DNA of 55,941 nucleotides from Methanosarcinaceae archaeon (GTDB lineage Archaea; Halobacteriota; Methanosarcinia; Methanosarcinales; Methanosarcinaceae): assembly GCA_020055655.1 (NCBI GenBank), contig JAIPUR010000017.1, positions 1 to 55,941 of the forward strand, written 5' to 3'. A program made the position numbers and the translations under genes. Position 1 is the first letter of the stretch; the number at the start of each line of letters is the position of its first letter. Below the pieces are notes generated by a model. The model did no database searches. It was not told the origin of the DNA and worked only from the letters and a program-made list of their open reading frames with translations. Below, piece after piece: positions 43,138-51,801 of the stretch.

Positions 43138-45444
43138 ATGTCTGCAAAAACAATATTTGGAAAAATAGGATCATTTATAGAAAAATGGCCAAAGGGTATA
43201 CTTCTTGTAGCTATACTCCTGATGTTTGTGGCATTCCAGGGTGCAGACCTGATTGAGCATAAAAGCGGAACTGATACTTTTGTTGAAAAGGATTCAGGGA
43301 TCTACCAGGACTATGATCACCTTTATAAGCAGAATTTTGGCAGTGAAATTGTGATGGTCCTTGTGGATTCTGATGATGTCCGTGAATCTGAAGTTCTGTC
43401 TGCAATTGACGATTTTGATATCTTAATAGATCAGGATAAGGATGTTGAAAATGTAATCAGCATGGCATCACTTGTAAAAGATACAGCTTATCTCGTTACC
43501 GGGCGTACTGAAATACCTGATGATGATACTATTCTGGAAATTATCGATCAATTACCGTCTGCTTATGTTGACCAGTTCATGCCTGATAACACACACACCA
43601 TAATCATGGTCCAGATGCCTGGAAGCATCGATGAGAACAATAAACAAAGAGTTCTTTCACAGATTGAAAGAACAATTGAAGTAGTCGATTTTCCTGTAGG
43701 CACCACAGCCGTCGCCACAGGTGATCCTGCATTTATGATAGCAATGTCAGAAGAAATGAGTTCAAGTCTTCAAACAATGCTTTTACTTGCTTTCATTCTG
43801 ATGATCTTTGCTCTGCTGGTGGTATTCCGACATGTAAGATGGTGCCTTTTACCAATACCTGTGGTCCTTGTAGGTCTGATATGGACATTCGGAGCAATGG
43901 GTTTCCTGAGCATACCCATGACAATGGCATCGATGGCAGTATTTCCTATCCTTATTGGCCTTGGGGCAGATTATGCTATCCAGTTCCACAGTCGTATTGA
44001 AGAAGAACTTTCAAAAGGAGAATCTGCCGAAGAGGCGATCATCGATACAATAAAATATACCGGTCCTGCAGTGGGTGTTGCTGTTGTGGCTACATGCCTG
44101 GGTTTTGTTGCTCTTCTTATTTCCTCTGTTCCGATGATACAGGACTTTGGAAAAATGAGCCTTGTGGGAGTCCTCCTTTGTTATCTTGCTTCTATGTTCG
44201 TGCTTGTTCCCATATTGTACATACTTGACAGGCGGGCTGAAAAAAAGAAATGCTCTGACTCAGGAAAACATGCTCCTGTAAAGCAGGCCAAACCAAAGGA
44301 AACTGCTATTGGTAAGCAGATTTCCCGCGTTGCAATGTTCTCTGCAAAAAACCCTTTGATCATCATTGCAGTGGCATCTCTCCTTGCAGTTGCAGGACTG
44401 TATGCTGATGAACACGTGGGAGTACAGACAGAGACAAAGGATTTTGTTCCTCAGGATATGCAGGCATTGCAAGATCTGGATAAACTGACCAGTGTTATGG
44501 GCGGCATAGATCAGATCAACATTATCGTCAAAGCCGACGATGTTCTAGATCCGGATGTGCTGCAGTGGATGGTAGATTTTGCGCAGCGTGAAGAGGAGAG
44601 TAATGCCCATATTACAGGTTCGAGTAGCATCGGTTCACTGATATACTCGAGTTATGGTTCAATACCCTCTGATAAGGATACTATTAGTTCTATTGTCGAT
44701 AGCATGTCTTCAATTGTCACTGAACAGTATGTGGAAGGTGGAAGTCTTGCGATAATGAACCTGAAACTTGAAAATGACCTCAGTTCAGAACAGACATCAA
44801 CCACCATAAAGTTGATCGAAAATGATCAGCAGTGGTACACCCCACCACCAGGGGTATCGGTAACGATCACAGGTTCAAAAGTAACATCCAATTCCATTAT
44901 AGGTGCTTTGACCTCCGGCAGGACTCAGATGGGCTATCTTGGAATGGCTATTATTTTCCTTGGTATGTTGGTCATCTACAAGGATTGGCTGAAGGCCCTG
45001 TCCACAATATTGCCAATTGTGATGGTAACAGGATGGATCGGTGGTGTGATGTATCTCCTTGACATGGCCTATAATCCATTGACTGCTACCCTTGGTGCTC
45101 TTGCAATAGGCATTGGGGCTGAATTTACAATACTTATGCTTGAACGTTATTTCGAGGAACGTGATGGGGGTATGGAGCCATATGCTGCCATGGAAAAGGC
45201 TGCCTCTTCAGTAGGGCCAGCTATCATTGCATCAGGTTCTACTGTAATATTCGGTTTTTCAGCCCTTATAATATCTTCATTCCCGATGTTAAGTGATTTC
45301 GGAAAAGTAACGGTTATAGCTGTGGCTTTTTCGTTGTTCAGTACCGTTGTTGTCCTGCCACCTATCATGGTAAATCTTGACATATGGAGATCAGGACGAA
45401 AATTATCAGAAATAAATATGGAAACGAATAAGGTGAGTATATGA
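43138..45444 (+). CDS. RND/MMPL-type exporter (HAE3 family)
   Basis: A 768-residue membrane protein in two similar halves, each with one helix, a large extracytoplasmic domain and five more helices (twelve in all). Typical repeats are FPILIGLGADYAIQFHSRIEEEL in the first half and LGALAIGIGAEFTILMLERYFEE in the second, the proton-relay positions of RND pumps. HAE3 members occur in archaea and export hydrophobic compounds. ATG at 43138 is chosen over 43117 since the earlier codon lies close to, or ahead of, the transcription start predicted from the TATA box. It overlaps the next gene by 4 bases. Confidence 0.88.
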   Translation: MSAKTIFGKIGSFIEKWPKGILLVAILLMFVAFQGADLIEHKSGTDTFVEKDSGIYQDYDHLYKQNFGSEIVMVLVDSDDVRESEVLSAIDDFDILIDQDKDVENVISMASLVKDTAYLVTGRTEIPDDDTILEIIDQLPSAYVDQFMPDNTHTIIMVQMPGSIDENNKQRVLSQIERTIEVVDFPVGTTAVATGDPAFMIAMSEEMSSSLQTMLLLAFILMIFALLVVFRHVRWCLLPIPVVLVGLIWTFGAMGFLSIPMTMASMAVFPILIGLGADYAIQFHSRIEEELSKGESAEEAIIDTIKYTGPAVGVAVVATCLGFVALLISSVPMIQDFGKMSLVGVLLCYLASMFVLVPILYILDRRAEKKKCSDSGKHAPVKQAKPKETAIGKQISRVAMFSAKNPLIIIAVASLLAVAGLYADEHVGVQTETKDFVPQDMQALQDLDKLTSVMGGIDQINIIVKADDVLDPDVLQWMVDFAQREEESNAHITGSSSIGSLIYSSYGSIPSDKDTISSIVDSMSSIVTEQYVEGGSLAIMNLKLENDLSSEQTSTTIKLIENDQQWYTPPPGVSVTITGSKVTSNSIIGALTSGRTQMGYLGMAIIFLGMLVIYKDWLKALSTILPIVMVTGWIGGVMYLLDMAYNPLTATLGALAIGIGAEFTILMLERYFEERDGGMEPYAAMEKAASSVGPAIIASGSTVIFGFSALIISSFPMLSDFGKVTVIAVAFSLFSTVVVLPPIMVNLDIWRSGRKLSEINMETNKVSI

Positions 45445-46529
45445 TATCTTTTAAAAGTGTAAAGTTGCTTACAATCGCAGTTCTTTTGCTTAGTAGCATG
45501 CAGGTTGTATCCGCAAGCATAGATGATGATGTCGTTGCAGAAATTGCAAGCGATTATTATGATGTGTACGGAGATCCACATTTGACCGCAAATCTCGCCT
45601 GCAATGAAGTATTCGAGAGGGGTGACGAGGCAATCCTGTATGTGAACCTGATGAATGATGGGCAGATCACAGGATACGAAGCCGATGATGATGAAATAGA
45701 AGACGATTTCAGAGATGGCCAGATCGGTGAAGCTATGACCAGATCATTTATGGCAAGTGAACTTGCATCAGACAGGGCAATCACAAAGGCAGATTCCATA
45801 ACAGCAACACTTTCACTAGTCGACCCTGAAAGTCCCATAGATATACAGCTTGACACTTTGCTACTGGGTTCTATAAGCTCGGGCAAATCACTTGCTTCAC
45901 CTGCTGCTTTTCCTATCGAGATATATGATAATGCAAAGGCTGGCACATATGATCTGAAGCTTTACGTAACTTACAGGTACCAGAAGGATTCGGCTGTCAC
46001 TCCTCCGTACGGTGATACTTACTACTGGTATGAGGATATGAACCAGACAATGTATGTCCAGGTGGTTATTGAGGATGAACCATATTTCAAAGTGTTAAAG
46101 ACAGAATCAGATATTCAGGCAGGAGATCAGGAGAATATCAATATCACGTACGTTAACAAAGGAGATGAGGTAGCATATGATTGTATCGCAAGGATAAGCG
46201 TTGTTGATCCTTTTACAACTACGGATGATGAAGCCTATCTTGGCGATATTTATCCAGGTGATTCAAAAACAGCGACCTTCGAGGTAAACGTGGCAGATGA
46301 TGCTACTGTGAAGTCATATTCCATCAGTTCTGAAATAAAATATAAGGATAATAATGATGAAAGTCAGTATTCCGAAGGTCTTAAGGCAACCGTAAATGTT
46401 GGAGCTTCTGCGTCTAAGTTAAATGGTACTACTATGTTTGGAGCTGTTCTTCTTGTAGGTTTTATCAGCACACCTTTGTATATGAGGTCAAAGAAAAACA
46501 AAGAAAAGAAGGATAGGGACGAACAGTGA
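45441..46529 (+). CDS. Secreted, membrane-anchored CARDB/COG1361-like protein
   Basis: A 362-residue exported protein. The signal peptide is KLLTIAVLLLSSMQVVSAS (to about residue 26). The body has strand-rich repeats of the archaeal COG1361 type (NLACNEVFERGDEAILYVN; LKTESDIQAGDQENINITYVN), a pattern of CARDB-like Ig folds. The C terminus has one membrane helix (MFGAVLLVGFISTPLYM) and a charged lysine-rich tail inside. Many Asp/Glu suggest adaptation outside the cell. It overlaps the exporter gene, so it probably is an external partner of the pump, as in similar methanogen operons. Confidence 0.8.
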   Translation: MISFKSVKLLTIAVLLLSSMQVVSASIDDDVVAEIASDYYDVYGDPHLTANLACNEVFERGDEAILYVNLMNDGQITGYEADDDEIEDDFRDGQIGEAMTRSFMASELASDRAITKADSITATLSLVDPESPIDIQLDTLLLGSISSGKSLASPAAFPIEIYDNAKAGTYDLKLYVTYRYQKDSAVTPPYGDTYYWYEDMNQTMYVQVVIEDEPYFKVLKTESDIQAGDQENINITYVNKGDEVAYDCIARISVVDPFTTTDDEAYLGDIYPGDSKTATFEVNVADDATVKSYSISSEIKYKDNNDESQYSEGLKATVNVGASASKLNGTTMFGAVLLVGFISTPLYMRSKKNKEKKDRDEQ

Positions 46530-46570
46530 AGTATAAGGAAATAACAAATAAAAGGAAGTAAGTAAGGAAC

Positions 46571-47362
46571 ATGATGAATAAATTGATCGATTCACTGCAG
46601 CAACTGGGTCTGACTTCCTATGAAGCAAAGGTCATGATTGCACTTACGCAGTATGGCAGCGGAAATGCAGCGGATATTCATGCACTTTCAGGGATTCCGC
46701 GATCTGCTGTGTATGGTGTTATAGGTAAGCTCAAGGACAAAGGGCTTGTCGAGACCCAGAACACCAAACCTATGCGTTACAAGTCAATGGCACCTTCTCT
46801 GGTCATTGACAAGCTAAAAGCAGAGTATGAGAATGCTGTGGAGTTTTCCCTTAATCAACTTGAGGGTCTCTACAATTCAAATGTGGGAAACGTGGAGGAT
46901 GAGTCGGTATGGAATATAACCGGTGTGAAGAATGTCAATGACAAGATAGTTCAGATGTTAGAGTCTGCCAGAGAAGAGATCATATTCGCGTCTTCATATT
47001 CCTCTCTGAATCTGGTGATAGAAGTATACCCTATAATGGAATGCATAAAAAATATACTTCAGAAAAAGATAATTGAGGGTGTAAAGGTAAAGATAACCGG
47101 ACGAGATAAAAGTCATGCTGGTGACATCGTAACAGAGTTTCCTGGAGCTGAGATAAGGGTTTATGGTGAAGGGATCACTCACAATCCTCTTAAGGGTGGG
47201 ATACTGGTGGTCGACAATAATGAAGTTCTAATCATTACCATCAAGGATGATACTGCTCCCATGAATCTTAATGCCACATGGTATAGCGGGAAAGAACAGG
47301 TTCGCATCTTCAATCATTTTATTGAGGTTGAATGGGATAGTTCCCGACCGATAGATGTGTGA
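46571..47362 (+). CDS. TrmB-family transcriptional regulator
   Basis: A 263-residue regulator: N-terminal winged helix (LQQLGLTSYEAKVMIALTQYG, SGIPRSAVYGVIGKLKDKGL, residues 5-60), a short coiled-coil linker, then the TrmB effector domain related to the phospholipase-D fold (MLESAREEIIFASSY). TrmB-like proteins bind sugars or other effectors and repress or activate transporter genes. GTAAGGAAC lies ahead of two adjacent ATGs. As third gene after the exporter it likely controls this operon; palindromes TAGTACTA at its promoter are the likely site. Confidence 0.88.
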   Translation: MMNKLIDSLQQLGLTSYEAKVMIALTQYGSGNAADIHALSGIPRSAVYGVIGKLKDKGLVETQNTKPMRYKSMAPSLVIDKLKAEYENAVEFSLNQLEGLYNSNVGNVEDESVWNITGVKNVNDKIVQMLESAREEIIFASSYSSLNLVIEVYPIMECIKNILQKKIIEGVKVKITGRDKSHAGDIVTEFPGAEIRVYGEGITHNPLKGGILVVDNNEVLIITIKDDTAPMNLNATWYSGKEQVRIFNHFIEVEWDSSRPIDV

Positions 47363-47470
47363 TTCTGTACTATCTCTGTAACCGGATAATATCTGAATTC
47401 TCATCAGCTTCTTAGATATTGAGGGTCTAATATCGGTTTAATGATAAGCTGAAGAGGAGTTTCAAGAAAT

Positions 47471-48145
47471 ATGAGCAAGCAGACTAATCCATGGGGTGGC
47501 CTTGAAGTAAAGAGCATACCTGCCACCATTAAGCTCGACCCCATCATCTATAATTATACTTCTCCCAAATGCAAAATACTCGATATAGGATGCAGCGCTG
47601 GAAATACCAGTGTCCCACTGGCATCGCAGGGCTTTTCAGTAACCGGCATTGACATCAACGGTGAAGCTCTGAAAATGGCAGCCTCATTCTCGAAAACAAA
47701 TGATTGTTCTCAAATCCCACTATTTGCCCAGAGCGATGCCACCCATCTTCCATTCCAAAAAGAAACCTTCAATATCGCCATAATGCAAGCCTTCCTCACG
47801 ACAGTTATATCAAAAGAAGATCGGAGGAAAATAATCAGAGAAGCATGCAGGGTGCTAAAACCCGGAGGTCATCTCTACCTTGCAGACTTTGGACAGACCT
47901 GGTACTCGAAGATATATCGTGAACGCTACATCAATGACCTGCCAATCACAAAAGAGGAAGGTTCGATTGCTGCTTACGATGAGGTGACCGGAGAGCTTGC
48001 TTATATTGCTCATCACTTCACTGAGAAGGAACTGGTATTGTTATTAGTGGAGAATGGTTTTGAGCTTGATCTATTCAAAAGGGATGAGTTTGTGACGAGG
48101 ACTGGAAATTTGGTGAATGGGTTTGTTGTGCTGGGGAATAAATAG
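47471..48145 (+). CDS. Class I SAM-dependent methyltransferase
   Basis: A 224-residue methyltransferase of the Methyltransf_11/25 type. The AdoMet motif is [13 protein letters not shown] at residues 36-48, then [11 protein letters not shown] (acidic residue for ribose) and the late motif [18 protein letters not shown]. The substrate is unknown. GAGGAG precedes the ATG. A 108-base gap separates it from the TrmB gene, so it may be a separate unit. Confidence 0.88.
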   Translation: MSKQTNPWGGLEVKSIPATIKLDPIIYNYTSPKCKILDIGCSAGNTSVPLASQGFSVTGIDINGEALKMAASFSKTNDCSQIPLFAQSDATHLPFQKETFNIAIMQAFLTTVISKEDRRKIIREACRVLKPGGHLYLADFGQTWYSKIYRERYINDLPITKEEGSIAAYDEVTGELAYIAHHFTEKELVLLLVENGFELDLFKRDEFVTRTGNLVNGFVVLGNK

Positions 48146-48177
48146 AATAGGTATAAGGAAAACACAAAAAGAATCGT

Positions 48178-48207
48178 ATCCGGCCACAAGATCCAATCAG
48201 GCCGGAT
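48178..48207. terminator. Bidirectional hairpin between converging genes
   Basis: ATCCGGCC pairs with GGCCGGAT over eight bases with a 14-base loop, in the gap between the methyltransferase and the TRASH-FrhB gene. No long T-run follows on either strand, so strength is uncertain. Confidence 0.55.
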
Positions 48208-48217
48208 TAATGATAAA

Positions 48218-49384
48218 TTAGTCGCATTTCTTTTCTCTGCGGTTGACAGAGTACATCTGGATCTTTTTCATCCTGGCAAGATTGGTAGCTCTCTTCATCT
48301 CTTCTTTTTTCAGAAGATATGAGTCTATGTAGCCACTATCCACTGCTTCATTGTACAATTCGTAACCAAGACCGGTACGTGCGATGACGGTGGTCCAGTC
48401 TTTTGGAGTTCCGACGCCACCAAAGGATATGTCCGCATTTTCAGAGGCCATGTCGCTACAGTATTTACATGAGCTGCTCCTGTAAATGTCAAACTCATCA
48501 AGAGAATACACTTTAAGTTCCTCAGGTGTCTGGAACTCGAACTGTCCTTTGCGGATCTTCATGGATTCGATATCTTCCAGTCGTATGTTCTTACTTTCCA
48601 CGAATTCCTTTATTCCTTCATACTGGAAAGTATCCATACAGAAAAGTCCCATCTTCAGTATATTTGCTCGCATGAAGAGGTTCAGGAATCCATAAGGACT
48701 TTTTTGCATCTTGGTAACAGCATCGATATTACAGCTTGGTCCCACAAAAGCAATACTTCTTAACCCTTGTTTGATAGCACTCATAAGCGCATTCATTGTC
48801 ATACTGTGACTGTACATACTACCCGATGATTCCAGAAGGTCCTCATACGTCCTTGCGATCATAGGAACAGGTTTCCATGGTTCTTCATCTGATTTTTTGG
48901 TGACAATAGCACAGTCTATAAGTCCTTCTTCAAGTGCATAGGCAAGCATTGCAGTAACAACACCTCCGTCCTGACCTTTGACATCAGGCAGTGCTGAGCG
49001 CGCCCTGTAAGCGAGACGCATCTTTCCAACAAGTCCTTCTTCAGTGGTAATGGTCCTTGGACATTGGTTATAGCAAACTCCACATCCCGTACATTTGGCG
49101 ACAAGGGTTGGCTGTTCATTTTTAATAGCAACAGATTCACAAGTTGCAGAACATGCGCCACAGAGGGTGCAGATGCCGGGCTTGATAATGTCCTTTCTAA
49201 GCTTTCCAAAGCCTATCCTCTCTTTTTCAGGGATAGCCCTTCTCATTCGTATAACACTTTTTTCGAGGTGCTCGAATTTAACCTGGCACCAGTCTGAGCA
49301 GAAATGATATTTTTTACCACCATAATCAGTTGAGTATGGCGTGTCATCCGGCACGATTTTCTTACATATTGGGTCAATTGGCAT
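48218..49384 (-). CDS. TRASH/YHS metal-binding domain fused to FrhB-like F420 oxidoreductase
   Basis: A 388-residue fusion. Residues 1-40 form a TRASH/YHS metal-binding domain (MPIDPICKK, then YHFCSDWCQVKFE; cysteines 7, 29, 33), as in copper-handling proteins. Two [4Fe-4S] motifs follow (CTLCGACSATC, CTGCGVCYNQC), then the FrhB body (GGVVTAMLAYALEEGLIDCAI, FVGPSCNIDAVTKMQ, MGLFCMDTFQYEGI, CKYCSDMASENADISFG). FrhB proteins move electrons between F420 and partners using FAD. ATG at 49384 with GGGAG ahead is preferred over the frame start at 49417. It faces away from the siroheme reductase gene, which may be its partner. Confidence 0.85.
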   Translation of the reverse strand: MPIDPICKKIVPDDTPYSTDYGGKKYHFCSDWCQVKFEHLEKSVIRMRRAIPEKERIGFGKLRKDIIKPGICTLCGACSATCESVAIKNEQPTLVAKCTGCGVCYNQCPRTITTEEGLVGKMRLAYRARSALPDVKGQDGGVVTAMLAYALEEGLIDCAIVTKKSDEEPWKPVPMIARTYEDLLESSGSMYSHSMTMNALMSAIKQGLRSIAFVGPSCNIDAVTKMQKSPYGFLNLFMRANILKMGLFCMDTFQYEGIKEFVESKNIRLEDIESMKIRKGQFEFQTPEELKVYSLDEFDIYRSSSCKYCSDMASENADISFGGVGTPKDWTTVIARTGLGYELYNEAVDSGYIDSYLLKKEEMKRATNLARMKKIQMYSVNRREKKCD

Positions 49385-49642
49385 TGTTTTCTCCCAGGAT
49401 CGCGGATGTCCTTTCAAGTAAGCTGTCTATATATATCTCTAATATAAAAGCAAATTTGAGGCAAATAATCATTAACTATGTTAACAATCATGTAAATAAC
49501 TTATTTTGATTCTGTTTTTACTAATGTTAATTATTTTTTCAGCTTGGCCTATTATTTCATCATTGCATGTTTTATATAATACTTCTGCAAAATTAGGTCA
49601 ATCTAAATAGTTTTATATCTCTTGAATCAAAATAAGCCAGTC
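49385..49642. promoter_or_regulatory. Divergent promoter of the TRASH-FrhB and siroheme reductase genes
   Basis: The AT-rich gap holds a TATA box TTTTATATC at about 49611-49619 for the plus strand. The ATG at 49643 lies some 27 bases further with no ribosome site, so the siroheme reductase mRNA is probably leaderless. The opposite gene has a separate GGGAG ribosome site and thus a leader. Confidence 0.5.
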
Positions 49643-50512
49643 ATGTCAAAAGAGGAGAATACCTTTGAGCATCTCAAAAATAAGGGCTTTCTTGGTCAAA
49701 GGCAGGATGATTATTTTTCCATGCGTCTGCATACAGCAGCTGGGAATGTGAGTGCAGAGCATTTAAGGGCAATGGCCGATGCTGCAGAAAAATATGGTGA
49801 TGGCTACGTTCATGTAACTTCCAGACAGGGCTTTGAGATACCTTTTGTGCATTTTGATAGCACGGAAAAAGCCAGTGAATATATGAATGATGCTGGTATG
49901 GGTCCTGGAGCATCGGGAAAGAAGGTGCGGTCCGTAGTTGCATGTCAGGGTGATCGGGTATGTAAGCGAGGACTGATTGATTCGCAGGACGTCTGTGAGA
50001 AAATAGATGTAATGTATTTTGCCGAGCCGGTGCCTTATAAGTTCAAAATTGCAGTAACCGGCTGCCCCGCATCCTGTTTGAAAGTTCAGGAAAACGATTT
50101 TGGTATCATGGGCTCTATAGAGCCAAAGTTTGCAGAGGTCAACTGTGTGATATGCGGTCTATGTGAAAAGGCATGTAAGGTCGATGCCATTACAATCACA
50201 GAAGGAAAGCTCTACCTGAACAGGGACAAATGTATACTCTGCGGGGATTGTATCTCAGCCTGCCGTAAGGATGCCATGCAAGTATCATCTGAGGGCTTCA
50301 CTATCTTTGTAGGCGGAAAGGTGGGAAAAAGACCACGCATGGGAAACCGGATACTCAAAACAGTTGGTCAAGCCGTAGTTTTCGATGTTCTTGAAAAGAC
50401 TCTCAACTACTACAGGGAAAATGCCAATGACGGTGAAAGGCTGGGCGATGTCATCGAACGTTGTGGTTTTGAACATTATGGGGAAACAATAAAGTATTCC
50501 CTGCTAAAATAA
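49643..50512 (+). CDS. Small siroheme sulfite/nitrite reductase-like protein with two ferredoxin clusters
   Basis: A 289-residue protein. The N-terminal half is a nitrite/sulfite reductase ferredoxin-like fold (YVHVTSRQGFEIPFVH). The siroheme-[4Fe-4S] cysteines are in CQGDRVC (101, 107) and CPASC (141, 145). Two further [4Fe-4S] motifs follow in CVICGLCEKAC (168-178) and CILCGDCISAC (197-207). It is about half the size of full sulfite reductases, and matches the small dissimilatory-sulfite-reductase-like proteins of methanogens. These are related to the C-terminal half of F420-dependent sulfite reductase (Fsr). The divergent FrhB fusion could supply the missing F420-oxidising half. Substrate not proven. 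Confidence 0.88.
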   Translation: MSKEENTFEHLKNKGFLGQRQDDYFSMRLHTAAGNVSAEHLRAMADAAEKYGDGYVHVTSRQGFEIPFVHFDSTEKASEYMNDAGMGPGASGKKVRSVVACQGDRVCKRGLIDSQDVCEKIDVMYFAEPVPYKFKIAVTGCPASCLKVQENDFGIMGSIEPKFAEVNCVICGLCEKACKVDAITITEGKLYLNRDKCILCGDCISACRKDAMQVSSEGFTIFVGGKVGKRPRMGNRILKTVGQAVVFDVLEKTLNYYRENANDGERLGDVIERCGFEHYGETIKYSLLK

Positions 50513-50553
50513 GCCATTAAGCAAAAAATTACACTTCTTACTGGAGTCACCCC

Positions 50554-51534
50554 ATGGAACCTGAAACCAAAGCAAAACTTCTTTCAATTGGCTCTGTAGA
50601 TATGGACCCTGCTATTCTTGATTGGGTCACAATAGCTACAGCAGGCCCTGGAGCAGGTAATCTTGCATTTTATTTTAGCACAGGTGGCCATCGCGTACGC
50701 CTTTCCATAAAACAAAGCTCTCCTCTAAAGGCTGAAATGGAGAAAGGGGAATTGATCATCAGGGAGAATGGTACAGAAATTATCCGTGGCGAAATAGAGG
50801 AAGAACTTATACACTGTCCGGATCAGGCTTTCATCACAATGTGTGAAAAATGTGTATTCGATTGTAAATTCTGTCCTGTTCCAAAACTTGAAGGTCGGGT
50901 CAAGTCAATCGATGAAATGCTTTTTAATATAGAAGAAGCATACGAATCCGGCAAGCTCAATGCCATATCAATTACCTCCGGTGTTGAAGAATCTGCAGAA
51001 AAGGAAGTCCACAGAGCAGAAGAACTCATACGGAAGCTAAGGGAAAAATATGTTCTCCCAATTGGAGTTTCAGTTTATCCTACAAAGGATTCAACCCGCA
51101 GGCTAAAAGATGCCGGTGCAGATGAGCTGAAGTACAATGTCGAAACAATGGACAGTGATGTCTACAAGAAAGTTTGTGGTGAGCAGAATATTGATGATGT
51201 TCTTGAAGCCCTGAAAGAAGGCGTGGAAATATTCGGAGAGAACAAGGTTTGCTCTAATTTCATAATTGGTCTTGGTGAGTCCGATGAGTCTGCAAAAAGG
51301 GGAATTGATAAGTTGGTATCAATGGGTGTGATTCCTATACTTCGCTCTGCTAATATCCATCCTTTAAGGGAAGGTGAGGTTTTCATAGAGCGCCCTTCTG
51401 CAGAAAGACTGCTGATGCTTAATCGTTATCTTAAGGTCAAACTGGATGAGCAGGGATTGCGAGCCGACAAGTTCCAGACAATGTGCCTGCCGTGTGCAGG
51501 GTGTGATATAAATCCGCATGTGGATTTGGATTGA
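50554..51534 (+). CDS. Radical SAM protein linked to the siroheme reductase
   Basis: A 326-residue radical SAM enzyme. The cluster motif CX3CX2C is formed by Cys100, Cys104 and Cys107 (CVFDCKFC), preceded by another cysteine at 97. The barrel has YNVETMDSDVYKKVC and FIIGLGESDESA as in the BioB/HydE/PylB-like branch, and the C terminus ends with CLPCAGCD, a possible extra iron-sulfur site. An N-terminal 80-residue domain precedes the barrel. It is downstream of the siroheme reductase by 41 bases and thus may mature or modify it, or make a cofactor. Substrate unknown. Confidence 0.85.
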   Translation: MEPETKAKLLSIGSVDMDPAILDWVTIATAGPGAGNLAFYFSTGGHRVRLSIKQSSPLKAEMEKGELIIRENGTEIIRGEIEEELIHCPDQAFITMCEKCVFDCKFCPVPKLEGRVKSIDEMLFNIEEAYESGKLNAISITSGVEESAEKEVHRAEELIRKLREKYVLPIGVSVYPTKDSTRRLKDAGADELKYNVETMDSDVYKKVCGEQNIDDVLEALKEGVEIFGENKVCSNFIIGLGESDESAKRGIDKLVSMGVIPILRSANIHPLREGEVFIERPSAERLLMLNRYLKVKLDEQGLRADKFQTMCLPCAGCDINPHVDLD

Positions 51535-51542
51535 AATTTTGA

Positions 51543-51788
51543 TTATTCCATTTTTAATTTATTCTCGATTACCGTGGGCCACACAGAAGCCGACACTATC
51601 ATACTAAGTACAAAAACAAAGGCCATGCCTGCAATAATGTCTACCTTGCTGTAAACCTCAGCGCCTCTTGAACTATTCACTGCCACAGAAAGTGAAGCAA
51701 AAAGTCCAACGAGTGCCAGAGATGATACAAGGCTTGCTATTACTGTATACTTGCCTAACTTATTATCCCCATTTTCATTTTCACTCAT
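51543..51788 (-). CDS. Small two-helix membrane protein
   Basis: An 81-residue protein with two hydrophobic helices (YTVIASLVSSLALVGLFASL and DIIAGMAFVFVLSMIVSASV) joined by a short loop, with a charged start. ATG at 51788 (after GGATGATC) fits better than the frame start at 51794. It directly follows the copper-ATPase gene (stop at 51802) on the same strand, so it may be co-expressed. No family recognised; it could aid copper export but this is only context. Confidence 0.65.
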   Translation of the reverse strand: MSENENGDNKLGKYTVIASLVSSLALVGLFASLSVAVNSSRGAEVYSKVDIIAGMAFVFVLSMIVSASVWPTVIENKLKME

Positions 51789-51801
51789 GATCATCCTCTT
51801 T

